From an uncultured Clostridia bacterium (lineage in GTDB: Bacteria > Bacillota > Clostridia > Christensenellales > Aristaeellaceae), in contig CAKTWP010000013.1 in the NCBI GenBank assembly GCA_934630705.1, positions 1 through 62,103 on the forward strand: a DNA stretch of 62,103 nt. The letters run 5' to 3'. Below are positions 25,160 to 33,691 of the stretch, piece after piece (positions within the stretch are counted from its first letter, which is position 1; every line of letters starts with the position of its first letter). A program made the translations under genes and the position numbers. The notes beneath the pieces are model-generated. The model saw nothing but the letters and a program-made list of their open reading frames with translations. It was not told the DNA's origin and searched no databases.

Positions 25160-26194
25160 ATGCACAACGAAACCATGCATGAAAACGCGCTGACGTATAT
25201 GAAAAACCTGCTGGCCATCCCTTCGCCTACGGGCTATACCCGGGACGCCACCGATTATCTGCTTTCCGAGCTGGAAAGACTGGGCTTTTCCCCGGAACGT
25301 ACCCGGAAGGGCTGCGTCTATTGCGAGCTGGGCGGGGAAGGAAACGGGCTGCTGCTGTCGGCGCATGTGGATACGCTGGGGCTGATGGTGCGCTCGGTGA
25401 AAAGCAACGGCCGCATCCGCTATACCCATGTGGGCGGCGGCCATGACGCTACGATTGAAACGGAAAACTGCACGATCCATACCCGGGATGGCAGAACCTA
25501 TCCGGGTACGGTGCAATCCACCAAGGCCAGTCAGCACGTATTCCGGAACATGGGCGATGAACCCCGGAACGATGAAACCCTGGAAATTGTGCTGGACGAG
25601 GAAGTGCATTCCGCCCAGGACGTGGCGGCGCTGGGCATTGAAACGGGCTGCTTTGTATCCCTGGATCCCCGCACGGTGGTTACCCCTGCAGGCTATGTGA
25701 AAAGCCGGTATCTGGACGACAAGGCCAGCGCGGGGATGCTGCTGGCTCTGGCCCGGGAGGTTTCGGAAGGACGGATGAACCTCAAACGCCGGACGGCGAT
25801 TCTGTTCACCGTGTTTGAGGAAGTGGGCCACGGCGCGTCCATGCGCATTCCCGAGGGCATTGAGGATCTGCTGGCGGTGGACATGGGCTGCGTAGGCGGC
25901 GATCTGCAGTGCGATGAAACCATGGTATCCATCTGCGTGAAGGATTCCGGCGGGCCGTATCATTATGAAATGACCGGCGAGCTGATTGCGCTGGCCAAGG
26001 CAAACGGCATCGGCTATGCGGCGGATGTGTATCCCGCCTATGGCTCCGACGCGGGCGCCGCGCTGCGGGCGGGCAATGATGTGCGCTATGCGCTGATTGG
26101 CACCGGCGTGTTCGCCTCTCACGGCTATGAACGCACCCATGTGAAGGGCATTCATAACACCTGCGATTTGATTTACGCCTATGTGATGCGCTGA
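25160..26194 (+). CDS. M42 family metallopeptidase (glutamyl aminopeptidase/FrvX-YsdC type)
   Basis: The 344-residue enzyme has the two-metal site of M42 peptidases: SAHVDTLG, the bridging Asp in SRYLDDKASAG, the catalytic pair in FEEVGHG, AVDMG and a final His in SHGYERTH. These are large tetrahedral cytosolic aminopeptidases that trim peptides; some members act as cellulases or deblocking peptidases. It is a single-gene unit with its own promoter and a terminator just after the stop. Confidence 0.9.
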   Translation: MHNETMHENALTYMKNLLAIPSPTGYTRDATDYLLSELERLGFSPERTRKGCVYCELGGEGNGLLLSAHVDTLGLMVRSVKSNGRIRYTHVGGGHDATIETENCTIHTRDGRTYPGTVQSTKASQHVFRNMGDEPRNDETLEIVLDEEVHSAQDVAALGIETGCFVSLDPRTVVTPAGYVKSRYLDDKASAGMLLALAREVSEGRMNLKRRTAILFTVFEEVGHGASMRIPEGIEDLLAVDMGCVGGDLQCDETMVSICVKDSGGPYHYEMTGELIALAKANGIGYAADVYPAYGSDAGAALRAGNDVRYALIGTGVFASHGYERTHVKGIHNTCDLIYAYVMR

Positions 26195-26223
26195 GACCTT
26201 CCGGCATCGCCCAATCATCCATA

Positions 26224-26257
26224 AAGCCGCAGCTTTCCAAAGAAGGCTGCGGCTTTT
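26224..26257. terminator. Bidirectional terminator between M42 peptidase and fucosidase
   Basis: AAGCCGCAGC (26224-26233) pairs perfectly with GCTGCGGCTT (26246-26255), with TTTT following on the + strand. It sits between convergent genes. Confidence 0.85.
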
Positions 26258-26309
26258 GAATATGCATTTTGACAATCGTTCGTCTGAAAAAGGAATTGGC
26301 GCAGACCCG

Positions 26310-27776
26310 TCAGTCCAGCTCCACAGCCAGGCAATTGACGAAATCCGCAGGCAGACGATCAGGCAGCTGCACGGTCAGCACGCCAAAGGCATGGGAAAAC
26401 GCCACGTTCCCGGCCCCCAGCAACCGCACATTGCGCACATGCTCCCCTTCATGGAAACTGCGAAGAACGGCGGCGTGATCCCGGGGCGTGCCCATCAGGA
26501 ACGCATAGACCGTATGGTCCTTGCAGGTAAACCGGATATCCGTTTCGTTCCAGGCGGTGCGTTCTTCCCGGAAGCCATCGATCAGAACCCGGGAAGAGCC
26601 TTCAACCGCCCGTTTCCAGGGGCGCGTATGATAAACGCCCTCGGCACAAACCGAGAACCATGCGCCCAGCTGCTCCAGCAAGTAGCGCGCTTCATCGTCA
26701 ATGGTGCCGTCCGGCCGCTGGGGGATATTGAGCAGCAGTGTGCCGTTCTTGGCGATGATGTCAACCAGCATTTCCGCCACATGCTGGGCTGTTTTATACG
26801 TGGTGCGCACGTCATAGAACCAGCCGCCGATGCAGGTATCCGTCTGCCAGGGCTCAGCGGCAATATCGGGCAGCTGGCTTCTTTCAACATCCAGAATGCC
26901 CACGCGATAAACCTGGGGATTCTTATCCTTCTGCGTGTAAATCGCCTGGTTTTTCCCATACTTTGCGATGGAGGCGTTGTAAAGATATGCGGCAACCTCA
27001 AGGCCGGCTTCATAGCGTTTGGCGTCAAATTCGCAGCTGTAAGGCCGGATCCAGTGTTCGCCAAAGGGCAGAGAGCCGTCGGTATACAACATGTCCGGCG
27101 TATACAGGTCGATCAGCTCTTTCATCACCCGCACCCAGTAAGCATGGAACTGGGCATTATCGGTGTACCACGGCTCCGCAAGCCGGGGATTCTCCGTACC
27201 CAGCGCCCCATTATCAAAATAGAAATCGCGCCAGGCGGGATCGTTTCCGTCGTAGGGCACGCCCGCATAGGGGCCGTGGCTGTCGCAGCCTTTATTCACC
27301 CGCCACCAGGAAAAGGACGCGCTCAGGTGCTCCGTTAGGCCAAAGGGAAGATGATACCGCGCCGCTGCCTGCTGCCACAAACCGCAAATATCCTTATGGG
27401 GGCCAACCTCCACCGAATTCATCCGATTCAGTTTGGAAGCGTAATTGAAAAAATGGTCATGGTGCATGGCCTGCGCCACAAAGTATTTTGCGCCCGCTTT
27501 CACATAAAGGGCCATCAGCGCATCCGGATCAAAGCGCTCCGCTTTCCACAGCGCGCAGATGTCCTTATAGCCAAACTTTGAGGGATGGCCGTAATGGCGC
27601 ACATGGTATCTGTATTGATCTGTATCCTGAATGTACATATTGCGGGCATACCAGTCGCCGTACATGGGCACGCTTTGTGGCCCCCAATGGCTCCAGATGC
27701 CAAATTTCGCGTCCCTGAACCATTCGGGGCAGCCTGCCTGATACAGCGATGAAAAGCTTTGCTCAAAGTGTGCCAT
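26310..27776 (-). CDS. GH29 alpha-L-fucosidase family protein
   Basis: The 488-residue protein has the GH29 landmarks WFRDAKFGIWSHWGPQSVP, AKYFVAQAMHHDHF and PDMLYTDGSLPFG; the Asp of YTDG is in the nucleophile position. A C-terminal beta-sandwich-like region follows NGTLLLNIPQRPDG. There is no signal peptide, so it acts on imported or short fucosylated sugars. Substrate and linkage remain open, and GH29 also includes other activities. It lies 78 bases downstream of a TetR regulator on the same strand, which may control it. AAGGAG precedes the ATG. Confidence 0.88.
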   Translation of the reverse strand: MAHFEQSFSSLYQAGCPEWFRDAKFGIWSHWGPQSVPMYGDWYARNMYIQDTDQYRYHVRHYGHPSKFGYKDICALWKAERFDPDALMALYVKAGAKYFVAQAMHHDHFFNYASKLNRMNSVEVGPHKDICGLWQQAAARYHLPFGLTEHLSASFSWWRVNKGCDSHGPYAGVPYDGNDPAWRDFYFDNGALGTENPRLAEPWYTDNAQFHAYWVRVMKELIDLYTPDMLYTDGSLPFGEHWIRPYSCEFDAKRYEAGLEVAAYLYNASIAKYGKNQAIYTQKDKNPQVYRVGILDVERSQLPDIAAEPWQTDTCIGGWFYDVRTTYKTAQHVAEMLVDIIAKNGTLLLNIPQRPDGTIDDEARYLLEQLGAWFSVCAEGVYHTRPWKRAVEGSSRVLIDGFREERTAWNETDIRFTCKDHTVYAFLMGTPRDHAAVLRSFHEGEHVRNVRLLGAGNVAFSHAFGVLTVQLPDRLPADFVNCLAVELD

Positions 27777-27854
27777 CGTTCCATTCTCCTTTTTGTTTTT
27801 CTTTGAAGATACGCCTTCTTTTGAATGCTTTCGGCGAACAGACCGCGCCTGGGA

Positions 27855-28547
27855 TTATGCGCCCTGCGTGCTCTGCCTGCGCAGGCGGGCGATGGCATGG
27901 CCGATGGCCTGAAGCGCTTCGTCTCCGCGCACCAGCTCAATGGAGCCATAGGGCGCGTCCAGGAGCCGTTCCCAGATGAATCGTTCGGTGTCAATCAACT
28001 GGATGATCCCGCCGGTGCTGCCGCCGTTCATCATTCCCTCTGCCTCGGCCATCATTCGTTGATAGAGGATCGTGTAGGTATCCCACAGCATTTCAGGCAG
28101 CAGCGGATTGGCAAAATACACTTTGCCCGCCACCCGCAAAAGCTCCAGCGCATCGCAGATGGCAGGGAAGAACAGCTCCTTTTGCGCATCCAGGATCGCC
28201 TGGCGCACCACGCTGCCATCCGCCAGCCCTTCCAGAGGAAGCAGCAGCGCAATGGTCTTTTCCTCTCCGGCGCGGAAGGGCATGGCGTAATAGATCAGCC
28301 CGTTCAGCCGGGCGAGCGCATCCTCATAGACCTGCTGCTGATAGCGCTCGAAAGCCGCTTCCGCCTGCTGGCGGCAAAGGGAGGCGAGCACCTGCAGCTT
28401 GGATTCATAATGATGATAAAAGCTGCCCTTGCTGCAATGGAGCAGGTCCAGCATATCCTGAATGGTGGCAGCGGCATAGCCCTTTTCAAAAAACAGCGGG
28501 CCTGCCACATCCAAAATGGCCTGCTTGCGCAGATCGCCCTTGAGCAT
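27855..28547 (-). CDS. TetR family transcriptional regulator
   Basis: The 230-residue protein has an N-terminal DNA-binding helix-turn-helix (about residues 8-55: AILDVAGPLFFEKGYAAATI, then SKGSFYHHYESK) and a helical ligand-binding part. The start is put at ATG 28547 because AGGAAAGG lies nine bases upstream; ATGs at 28556 and 28577 overlap the ribosome site or the upstream gene. It sits 16 bases after the VanW gene and before the fucosidase gene, all on the minus strand. Target and inducer are unknown. Confidence 0.87.
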   Translation of the reverse strand: MLKGDLRKQAILDVAGPLFFEKGYAAATIQDMLDLLHCSKGSFYHHYESKLQVLASLCRQQAEAAFERYQQQVYEDALARLNGLIYYAMPFRAGEEKTIALLLPLEGLADGSVVRQAILDAQKELFFPAICDALELLRVAGKVYFANPLLPEMLWDTYTILYQRMMAEAEGMMNGGSTGGIIQLIDTERFIWERLLDAPYGSIELVRGDEALQAIGHAIARLRRQSTQGA

Positions 28548-28563
28548 GGGAATCATCCTTTCC

Positions 28564-30237
28564 TCAGTTGTATTCAATCACCTGCTGGATCATTTTGTAG
28601 GTGGAGGTGCACAGCTTCTCCCGTTTATATTCCGCGCCGTTGCGCAGATAAACCTTGTAGGTATCCACCACGTAGCCCGTGCGGGCTTTTTTCTTTTCCT
28701 GCATCGTGCCGGGGGAAAGCAGCGGGTTTTGCTCATAGAGCGGCTCGGCAGGCGGATCCGTCTGGGAGATCAGCTGGGTGACCAGCTGGATGGACTCTCC
28801 AGCCCCCAGCGTGGCCCCATAGATTTCCACGGTGCATTTCCGATTCTGATAATAGGCCACGATGAAAACGGGCGTGGTCTTATCGTTGCGGAAGGTGAAA
28901 TCCAGATTGGGCCAGTTCACAGTGGCGTCCCGGCCCTTATCCACGTAATTGCTGGGCCAGGTATGGGGATAGCGGGTAAGGATGGTCAGGCCGGCCATGG
29001 CTGCGGCATTGAACAGCGTGCTGCTCACCTGACAGACCCCGCCGCCCACCTCGTCCACCGTGGCGCCCCCCGCAATGGCGGCAGCAGGCAGATAGCCCTT
29101 TTCCGTGGTGCGCTGGCCGGTGGCTTGGTTAAAGGAAAAGGTTTCCCCGGGCATCACCACGGTGCCGGAAATGGCATTGGCGGCCAGGTTAATATTGCTG
29201 TTGCGGTTCTGGGAGGAGGTGGTTTCCGTGGTGAAGGAGGATACCAGCGCAAAGGAATTCATCAGCTCCACCCGCGTGACCGTGGGGGTGAGCACGTCGG
29301 ATTCCATGGCGATCACGGCGGCATAATTCCGCGCATCCAGGGCGGCTACGATCTTCTGATACAGCGCGTCCCCGTCCAGCTTTTTTCCCTGCGCATCCTG
29401 CGTGAAGGTGAAGGAACGGGAGGCAAAATCAAAGGTGGCCACCTGCGCATCCACCGGCTCCCGGTCAATGTTGTTTTCAATAATGGCCACCAGCTCCCGC
29501 ACGGCGGCCCGGTCGTAGGTCACCTCAGTGTTCAGATAGGCGGGGGTGGTCAGGGTATGGTTCAAATGCGCATAGCGATAGGCGAAGGGGGTCATGGCAT
29601 TGCCGATAGTATCCACCGTGCCCTGGCGGCCGATGGCATAGGCCGTATCCAGCACGGCGGAAAGGTTCTGGGTGAAGGGCAGCTCTGTGGAGGTCATGAT
29701 CCAGGTCTGCCCGTCGATGTTCAGGGTGATATGCAGATCGGCGGCGGGATTCGCCCCGCTTTGGCGCAGCGCCGCCTCGGCCTGAGCGCGGGTCATGCCG
29801 CCAATGCGCACGTTATCCACATACACGCCCGGGGCAAACACCTCCTGCTGTGTGGCCGTCACCTGCTGGCGGAAGGGCCGATAAGCGGCATGCATGGCGT
29901 AAAGCAGATAAAGAAGCAGCGCCAGCACGCAGAGCGCAGCCAGAAAAATGCAGGTCCACAGCGCCGTGTTTCGGGGCTTTCGTGGCATGCCGCCGCCCGC
30001 CCAGCCCTCCGCAGCCACGGGCTGGGAAAAATAGGAAGGTTCCTCCGGGGCGGGCGCGTCCGGTTCCTCCGCGTGCTGGGCCTGATAAACCTGATCCGGG
30101 TAGGCTGCCCAATCCTCCTGGGATCGGGCGATCATGTCCTCCGCCGGGTCCGGGGGATAGGAGGCGCGCAGTGGCTGGGCCTGCCCTTCCTGCTCCATTT
30201 CCTGCCGGCGCTGCCGGTGTTTCTCCGTTCGGGACAT
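28564..30237 (-). CDS. VanW family protein with peptidoglycan-binding-like domain
   Basis: This 557-residue protein has a cytoplasmic Arg/Gln/Pro-rich N-terminus (residues 1-90) and one membrane helix (about 92-112). A repeat-containing extracytoplasmic region follows (GVYVDNVRIGGMTRAQAEAA), then the VanW core with NLAANAISGTVVMPGETFSF and EVGGGVCQVSSTLFNAA. VanW was first seen in vancomycin-resistance clusters, but the family is widespread in Clostridia as wall-associated proteins of unknown activity, so no resistance is implied. The start is ATG 30237 (GGAGG seven bases upstream) rather than 30270. A strong promoter lies just upstream. Confidence 0.87.
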   Translation of the reverse strand: MSRTEKHRQRRQEMEQEGQAQPLRASYPPDPAEDMIARSQEDWAAYPDQVYQAQHAEEPDAPAPEEPSYFSQPVAAEGWAGGGMPRKPRNTALWTCIFLAALCVLALLLYLLYAMHAAYRPFRQQVTATQQEVFAPGVYVDNVRIGGMTRAQAEAALRQSGANPAADLHITLNIDGQTWIMTSTELPFTQNLSAVLDTAYAIGRQGTVDTIGNAMTPFAYRYAHLNHTLTTPAYLNTEVTYDRAAVRELVAIIENNIDREPVDAQVATFDFASRSFTFTQDAQGKKLDGDALYQKIVAALDARNYAAVIAMESDVLTPTVTRVELMNSFALVSSFTTETTSSQNRNSNINLAANAISGTVVMPGETFSFNQATGQRTTEKGYLPAAAIAGGATVDEVGGGVCQVSSTLFNAAAMAGLTILTRYPHTWPSNYVDKGRDATVNWPNLDFTFRNDKTTPVFIVAYYQNRKCTVEIYGATLGAGESIQLVTQLISQTDPPAEPLYEQNPLLSPGTMQEKKKARTGYVVDTYKVYLRNGAEYKREKLCTSTYKMIQQVIEYN

Positions 30238-30279
30238 GCCCTTTCCTCCCTTGCTTTTAAACATACCCAATTCTATTCT

Positions 30280-30308
30280 ATTGTAAAGCGCTGCAGATTA
30301 TTTGTCAA
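30280..30308 (-). promoter_or_regulatory. Sigma-A promoter of the VanW gene
   Basis: On the minus strand a consensus TTGACA (30308-30303) and TACAAT (30285-30280) are separated by 17 bases, about 43 bases before the start codon. Confidence 0.8.
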
Positions 30309-30348
30309 CGCGGTGAAATCTTTTTTACAATCCCGCCGCATTTTTTGC

Positions 30349-30377
30349 TTGACCGGCAGGCGGCGTGGGTATATATT
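30349..30377 (+). promoter_or_regulatory. Sigma-A promoter of the PotD-like gene
   Basis: TTGACC (30349-30354) and TATATT (30372-30377) are separated by 17 bases, 33 bases before the ATG. It is divergent from the VanW promoter. Confidence 0.8.
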
Positions 30378-30410
30378 GAAGGAGAACTTTTGTTCAAGGA
30401 GGAGAAAGAA

Positions 30411-31451
30411 ATGAAACGCTTGCTGTTGCTGCTGTGCTGCCTGACGCTGGCGCTGCCGGTTCTGGGTGCGGCGGAGGAAGAAAAGGTGCTGAACCTGTTT
30501 ACCTGGGAGCTTTATGTGGACGATCAGACCATCGCTGATTTTGAGGCGGAAACGGGCATCAAGGTGGTTTATTCCACCTTCGATACCAACGAAAACATGA
30601 TTGCCAAGCTGCAGCTGGGCGGCGGCGGGGATTACGATGTAATCATCGCCAGCGATTACGCGGTGAATATCGTGCGCAAGGCCGGGCTGCTGGAAAAGCT
30701 GGATAAATCGCTGATCACCCGGTATGACACCCTGGATCCCGTGCTGCTCAGCCCGTATTTCGATCCGGACAACGAATATTCCGTGCCCTACATGTCCGGC
30801 ACACCGCTGATTGTATACAATCCCGCCTATGTGGACATTGAGATCACCGGCTATGAGAGTCTGTGGGATGAAAGCCTGCGGGACAATGTGGTGGTGATGG
30901 ATGATGCGCGGAACATTATCGGCATCACGCTGAAAACCATGGGCTATTCCTTTAATACCACCGACGATGACGTTCTGGCGCAGGCGGCGGAGAAGCTGGC
31001 CAAGCTGCGGCCCAATATCCGGGCTTTCAATTCCGAAACGCCGTACATGGATCTGGCCTCTGGCGAATGCGCAGTGGGGTACATGTATGGCCAGTACGCC
31101 TCCGTATGCCTGCAGGAGAATCCGGAGCTGCAGGTGGTTTATCCCGAGGAAGGCGTGGGCTTTGGCATTGATTCGCTGGTGATTCCCCAGGGCGCGAAGC
31201 ATCCGGAGAATGCTCATCGGTTCATTGATTTTCTGCTCAAGCCGGAAATCGCCGCCCAGACCGCACAGGCCCAGCCCTTCCGCAGCCCGGTGCCTGCCGC
31301 CAGTGAATTTCTGTCTCAGGCGTTCCTGGACGATCCGGCGATCAACATTCCCTCGCAGCTGCTGGAAAACGCGGAATTCATTATGGACTTGGGGGACTAC
31401 GAAACCAAGTATCAGAACATCTGGACGGACTTCAAGCTGCTGAACCAGTAA
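30411..31451 (+). CDS. PotD-like extracellular polyamine/small-molecule binding protein
   Basis: The 346-residue protein has a signal peptide (MKRLLLLLCCLTLALPVLGA) with no convincing lipobox. The mature part follows the spermidine/putrescine-binding pattern: VLNLFTWELYVDDQTIADFE, VVYSTFDTNENMIAKL, YDVIIASDY, VPYMSGTPLIVYN and GVGFGIDSLVIPQGAKHPEN. Such proteins feed ABC importers, but no potA, potB or potC lies nearby, so the partner must be elsewhere or the protein acts alone. AAGGAGGAG precedes the start. A long hairpin follows the stop. Confidence 0.85.
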   Translation: MKRLLLLLCCLTLALPVLGAAEEEKVLNLFTWELYVDDQTIADFEAETGIKVVYSTFDTNENMIAKLQLGGGGDYDVIIASDYAVNIVRKAGLLEKLDKSLITRYDTLDPVLLSPYFDPDNEYSVPYMSGTPLIVYNPAYVDIEITGYESLWDESLRDNVVVMDDARNIIGITLKTMGYSFNTTDDDVLAQAAEKLAKLRPNIRAFNSETPYMDLASGECAVGYMYGQYASVCLQENPELQVVYPEEGVGFGIDSLVIPQGAKHPENAHRFIDFLLKPEIAAQTAQAQPFRSPVPAASEFLSQAFLDDPAINIPSQLLENAEFIMDLGDYETKYQNIWTDFKLLNQ

Positions 31452-31463
31452 AAGGAAATAAAG

Positions 31464-31500
31464 GCGGGAGGAGGCTTTTGTGACAAAAGCCCCCTCCCGC
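31464..31500. repeat. Long hairpin after the PotD-like gene, A-like
   Basis: A 17-base arm (31464-31480) pairs with 31484-31500 with one mismatch and a 3-base loop TGA. It resembles family A in having a G-run, CTTTTG/CAAAAG and a C-run. No T-run follows, so termination would be weak or need help. Confidence 0.65.
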
Positions 31501-31550
31501 GCCCACCCGAAAACCGGCTGGGATAAAAACATGAACTGATTCTTTTTCAC

Positions 31551-31612
31551 AGTGCGCCCCAGAATGGAGGAAGAGATGCGTTGCCATTTCTTTTCCGGCC
31601 TGGGGCGCATTG
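31551..31612. repeat. Palindrome B2, left part of a composite B-A element
   Basis: TGCGCCCCAG (31553-31562) pairs perfectly with CTGGGGCGCA (31600-31609). It is followed by a 51-base spacer containing CTTACGGCTTTCTTGG and then palindrome A4. The PotD-like gene ends upstream and the Cys-rich gene ends downstream, converging on it. Confidence 0.8.
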
Positions 31613-31663
31613 TTGATAAGCACAGTAATCGTATATATCCTTACGGCTTTCTTGGAAGGGGAA

Positions 31664-31709
31664 TACAGGGGGATCATTCTTTTGGCCACAAAGAATAGTT
31701 CCCCCTGAT
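31664..31709. repeat. Palindrome A4, right part of a composite B-A element
   Basis: CAGGGGGA (31666-31673) pairs with TCCCCCTG (31700-31707), with inner ATTCTTT/AAAGAAT. It ends 13 bases before the stop of the Cys-rich gene. The whole 270-base gap 31452-31721 is made of these hairpins and their spacers. Confidence 0.8.
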
Positions 31710-31721
31710 ACATGTTTTCCC

Positions 31722-32366
31722 TTATTTTGAAAACTGCGGATACCATGGCCTCGGGTCTGCCGGACAGGCAGGCGCTGGAGGCATGGCGGCGCAGGGAAGC
31801 AGCAGAAATCCTTCCAGACAAAGCTCCAGCCGCGCCGGGCAGCAGCCGTCCCCATCGCAAGGGCAGGCGTTGCCGCAAAGCCGGGCCGCCGCCTGCAAAT
31901 ATATCCGCCCCCGCCAGCATTCCTGTTCCGGGCAGCATAGCCGCAGCCGCAGGGTTTCCTCCAGACTGGCTCGGGCCGTGAATAGACATCCCTGCCGGTC
32001 CCGCAGCCGCACCAGCAGGGGAACCTGCACCCGCAGCTCCATGGCATTCCGCTCCGGGCAGGGTGTTTCTTCCCAGCTTGGGGATTGATCCGCTGCCGTC
32101 ACATCCACCACCTGTATCGGCCCCACAGCCTGGCAGGGGAGCGTCTCCAGACGCAGCTCATAAGCCTGACACCGGCGATGAAGCTTGCCGCTGCCCAGAA
32201 TCCGCTGCATCAGAAAATTTCCCCGTGGCCCGCAGGGCGCACCGCAGTCTGGCGGGTACGGACGGCCCGGACACGGCGGCCGGTCGGTTTCTTCCGGCGG
32301 ACAGGGGGGACGGCATCCGCCCTGCCACGGCCCGCAATTGCATCCCCATGGCCGATTATCATTCAT
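31722..32366 (-). CDS. Cysteine-rich protein of unknown function
   Basis: The 214-residue protein starts MNDNRPWGCNCGPWQGGCRP and continues with a Pro/Cys-rich stretch to about residue 50. A region with beta-strand character follows (AVGPIQVVDVTAADQS, ELRVQVPLLVRLRDRQG), then more cysteines, including CPCDGDGCC. It has no signal peptide and no membrane span. The composition recalls spore-coat or metal-rich surface proteins of Clostridia, but no family is recognised. AGGGAGGGG before ATG 32366 supports the start. It is isolated, flanked on both sides by repeat-filled gaps. Confidence 0.65.
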   Translation of the reverse strand: MNDNRPWGCNCGPWQGGCRPPCPPEETDRPPCPGRPYPPDCGAPCGPRGNFLMQRILGSGKLHRRCQAYELRLETLPCQAVGPIQVVDVTAADQSPSWEETPCPERNAMELRVQVPLLVRLRDRQGCLFTARASLEETLRLRLCCPEQECWRGRIYLQAAARLCGNACPCDGDGCCPARLELCLEGFLLLPCAAMPPAPACPADPRPWYPQFSK

Positions 32367-32567
32367 GCAAACCCCTCCCTTTATCAGGTCTGATTTCAGC
32401 ATATGCCAAAGACGGGCCTGTGTGCGGAAATCAAAAAGGGTCAGCGGATGGCACAGGGCACATCACGGATAGAAAACAGTTCAGTTTTTTATTCAAAGCA
32501 GTTTCCGGTTGGGGGATAGGGAATATACTTCAAAATGAGTTCCCGTTATAACTGTCTTGGAAAAGCA

Positions 32568-32618
32568 ATGCGGGGGAGAACCGTTCTTCTGGTCACGAAG
32601 AATGGTTTTCCCCCGCAA
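32568..32618. repeat. Palindrome A5
   Basis: The 13-base arm 32570-32582 pairs with 32604-32616 (one G-T pair), with inner TTCTT/AAGAA. It is preceded by TTATAACTGTCTTGG, which matches the spacer found before A4 and A6. The rest of the gap before it (32367-32567) shows nothing I can name. Confidence 0.75.
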
Positions 32619-32631
32619 TTTGATTTCTTAT

Positions 32632-32842
32632 CAGCGTGTCAAAAAACGATGTTTTTGACACGCTCCATGCAGGATGAAGGGATTCATCCTGCATGGCAAG
32701 GCTGCGGAAATGATTTTTCTGCGCTGTGCTCCGAAAAATCGCCCCGCCCCACCGGCAAAGCCGGTGGATACGATGAAAAATGAAGGGCTTGCAGCCCTTC
32801 ATTGCATCCTGCTTTGCATATCGGGGCTTTTTCGACAGCCTG
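32632..32842. mobile_element. Multi-hairpin MITE-like element
   Basis: About 210 bases hold five consecutive perfect hairpins: 32634-32663 (12-bp stem), 32665-32696 (14-bp), 32712-32740 (8-bp), 32749-32767 (8-bp) and 32781-32801 (8-bp). The ends form an imperfect terminal inverted repeat: CAGCGTGTCAAAAA at 32632-32645 against the complement of TTTTTCGACAGCCTG at 32828-32842. There is no open frame. Its right end touches the stop of the HAD gene. A target duplication was not found. Confidence 0.5.
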
Positions 32843-32845
32843 TTT

Positions 32846-33691
32846 TTATTTCTGTTCGCGCTTTTTTTCGTAAATCTCCGTGAGAATCTCAATCACATGG
32901 GCTACTGCGTCTTCCTCGTTGGAGCGCACCACATAATCCGCACAGGCCATGGCGAAGGAATCGCCATTCGCGGGCACAAAGCCCTTGGCCGCCGCCTGCA
33001 GCATTTCCACATCGTTGTAGCCGTCGCCCACAGCATAGGCGTCCTCATGCTTCACGCCCAGCTTGTCCGCCAGCTGCAGCAGTGCCACGCCCTTGTTCAC
33101 GCCCTTGCCCAGCACCTCCAGAAAGCCGCCGGTAGTGGGCAAGAAGGAAACCTCGGGGTAGTTTTCCCGCAAATATGCCTGCACCCGGCCCACATCCTTT
33201 TCCGTGCCGCCGATCATCACCTTGATCCACGGCCGGGGCGCCTGGGCGGGATCGTCAATGGCGGTAAAGGGGATGGATTGGCTGGTGAAATGATGCTCGG
33301 ACTTGGGAGAGAGATTCACCGCATAGGAATGGTCAAAGGGATAAAATTCCACCGTGAGCTCCGGAAAATCCCGGGCTACGGCGCGCATGGGCGCAATGCC
33401 TTCATCGCCAATGCCGTTGCACAGCACGATTTCCTTTTTTCCGTAATCATAGGCCATGCCGCCGTTGGCCAGCAGCACGGGAGCGTTAATAATCTCTGGG
33501 GAATAGGAATGGAAGCCCAGGTAGGTTCGGCCGGTGCAGACGGTGAAACGGCCGCCGTTGTCAATGAAGAGCCGCAGCGCTTTTTTCACGCCGGGCGTTA
33601 CCTGCTTGGTTTCGGGCACCAGCGTGCCGTCATAATCGCTGGCCAGGAGCACCCCGGAGAAGAGCCCCCGGGCGTTTACGCCTTCAGCCAT
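32846..33691 (-). CDS. HAD-superfamily hydrolase, Cof type
   Basis: The 281-residue protein has the HAD motifs of Cof-type sugar-phosphate phosphatases: motif I LLASDYDGTLV, motif II VCTGR, a lysine in KGVNKGVALLQL and motif IV VGDGYNDVEML, with a C2-type cap between. It would remove phosphate from a small metabolite. GGAGGAGG precedes the start, which overlaps the end of the DapA-like gene by 16 bases, so the two are co-translated and may share a pathway for a sugar or sialic-acid-like compound. Confidence 0.87.
   Translation of the reverse strand: MAEGVNARGLFSGVLLASDYDGTLVPETKQVTPGVKKALRLFIDNGGRFTVCTGRTYLGFHSYSPEIINAPVLLANGGMAYDYGKKEIVLCNGIGDEGIAPMRAVARDFPELTVEFYPFDHSYAVNLSPKSEHHFTSQSIPFTAIDDPAQAPRPWIKVMIGGTEKDVGRVQAYLRENYPEVSFLPTTGGFLEVLGKGVNKGVALLQLADKLGVKHEDAYAVGDGYNDVEMLQAAAKGFVPANGDSFAMACADYVVRSNEEDAVAHVIEILTEIYEKKREQK

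Noticed and set aside
28564..30237. VanW as evidence of vancomycin resistance
   Set aside because: No vanA/B ligase, vanH, vanX or vanRS genes are near; VanW-domain proteins are common chromosomal wall proteins in Clostridia.
31451..32845. A CRISPR array in the repeat-rich gaps
   Set aside because: The repeats are palindromes of different sequence, not equal-length direct repeats with unique spacers, and no cas genes are present.
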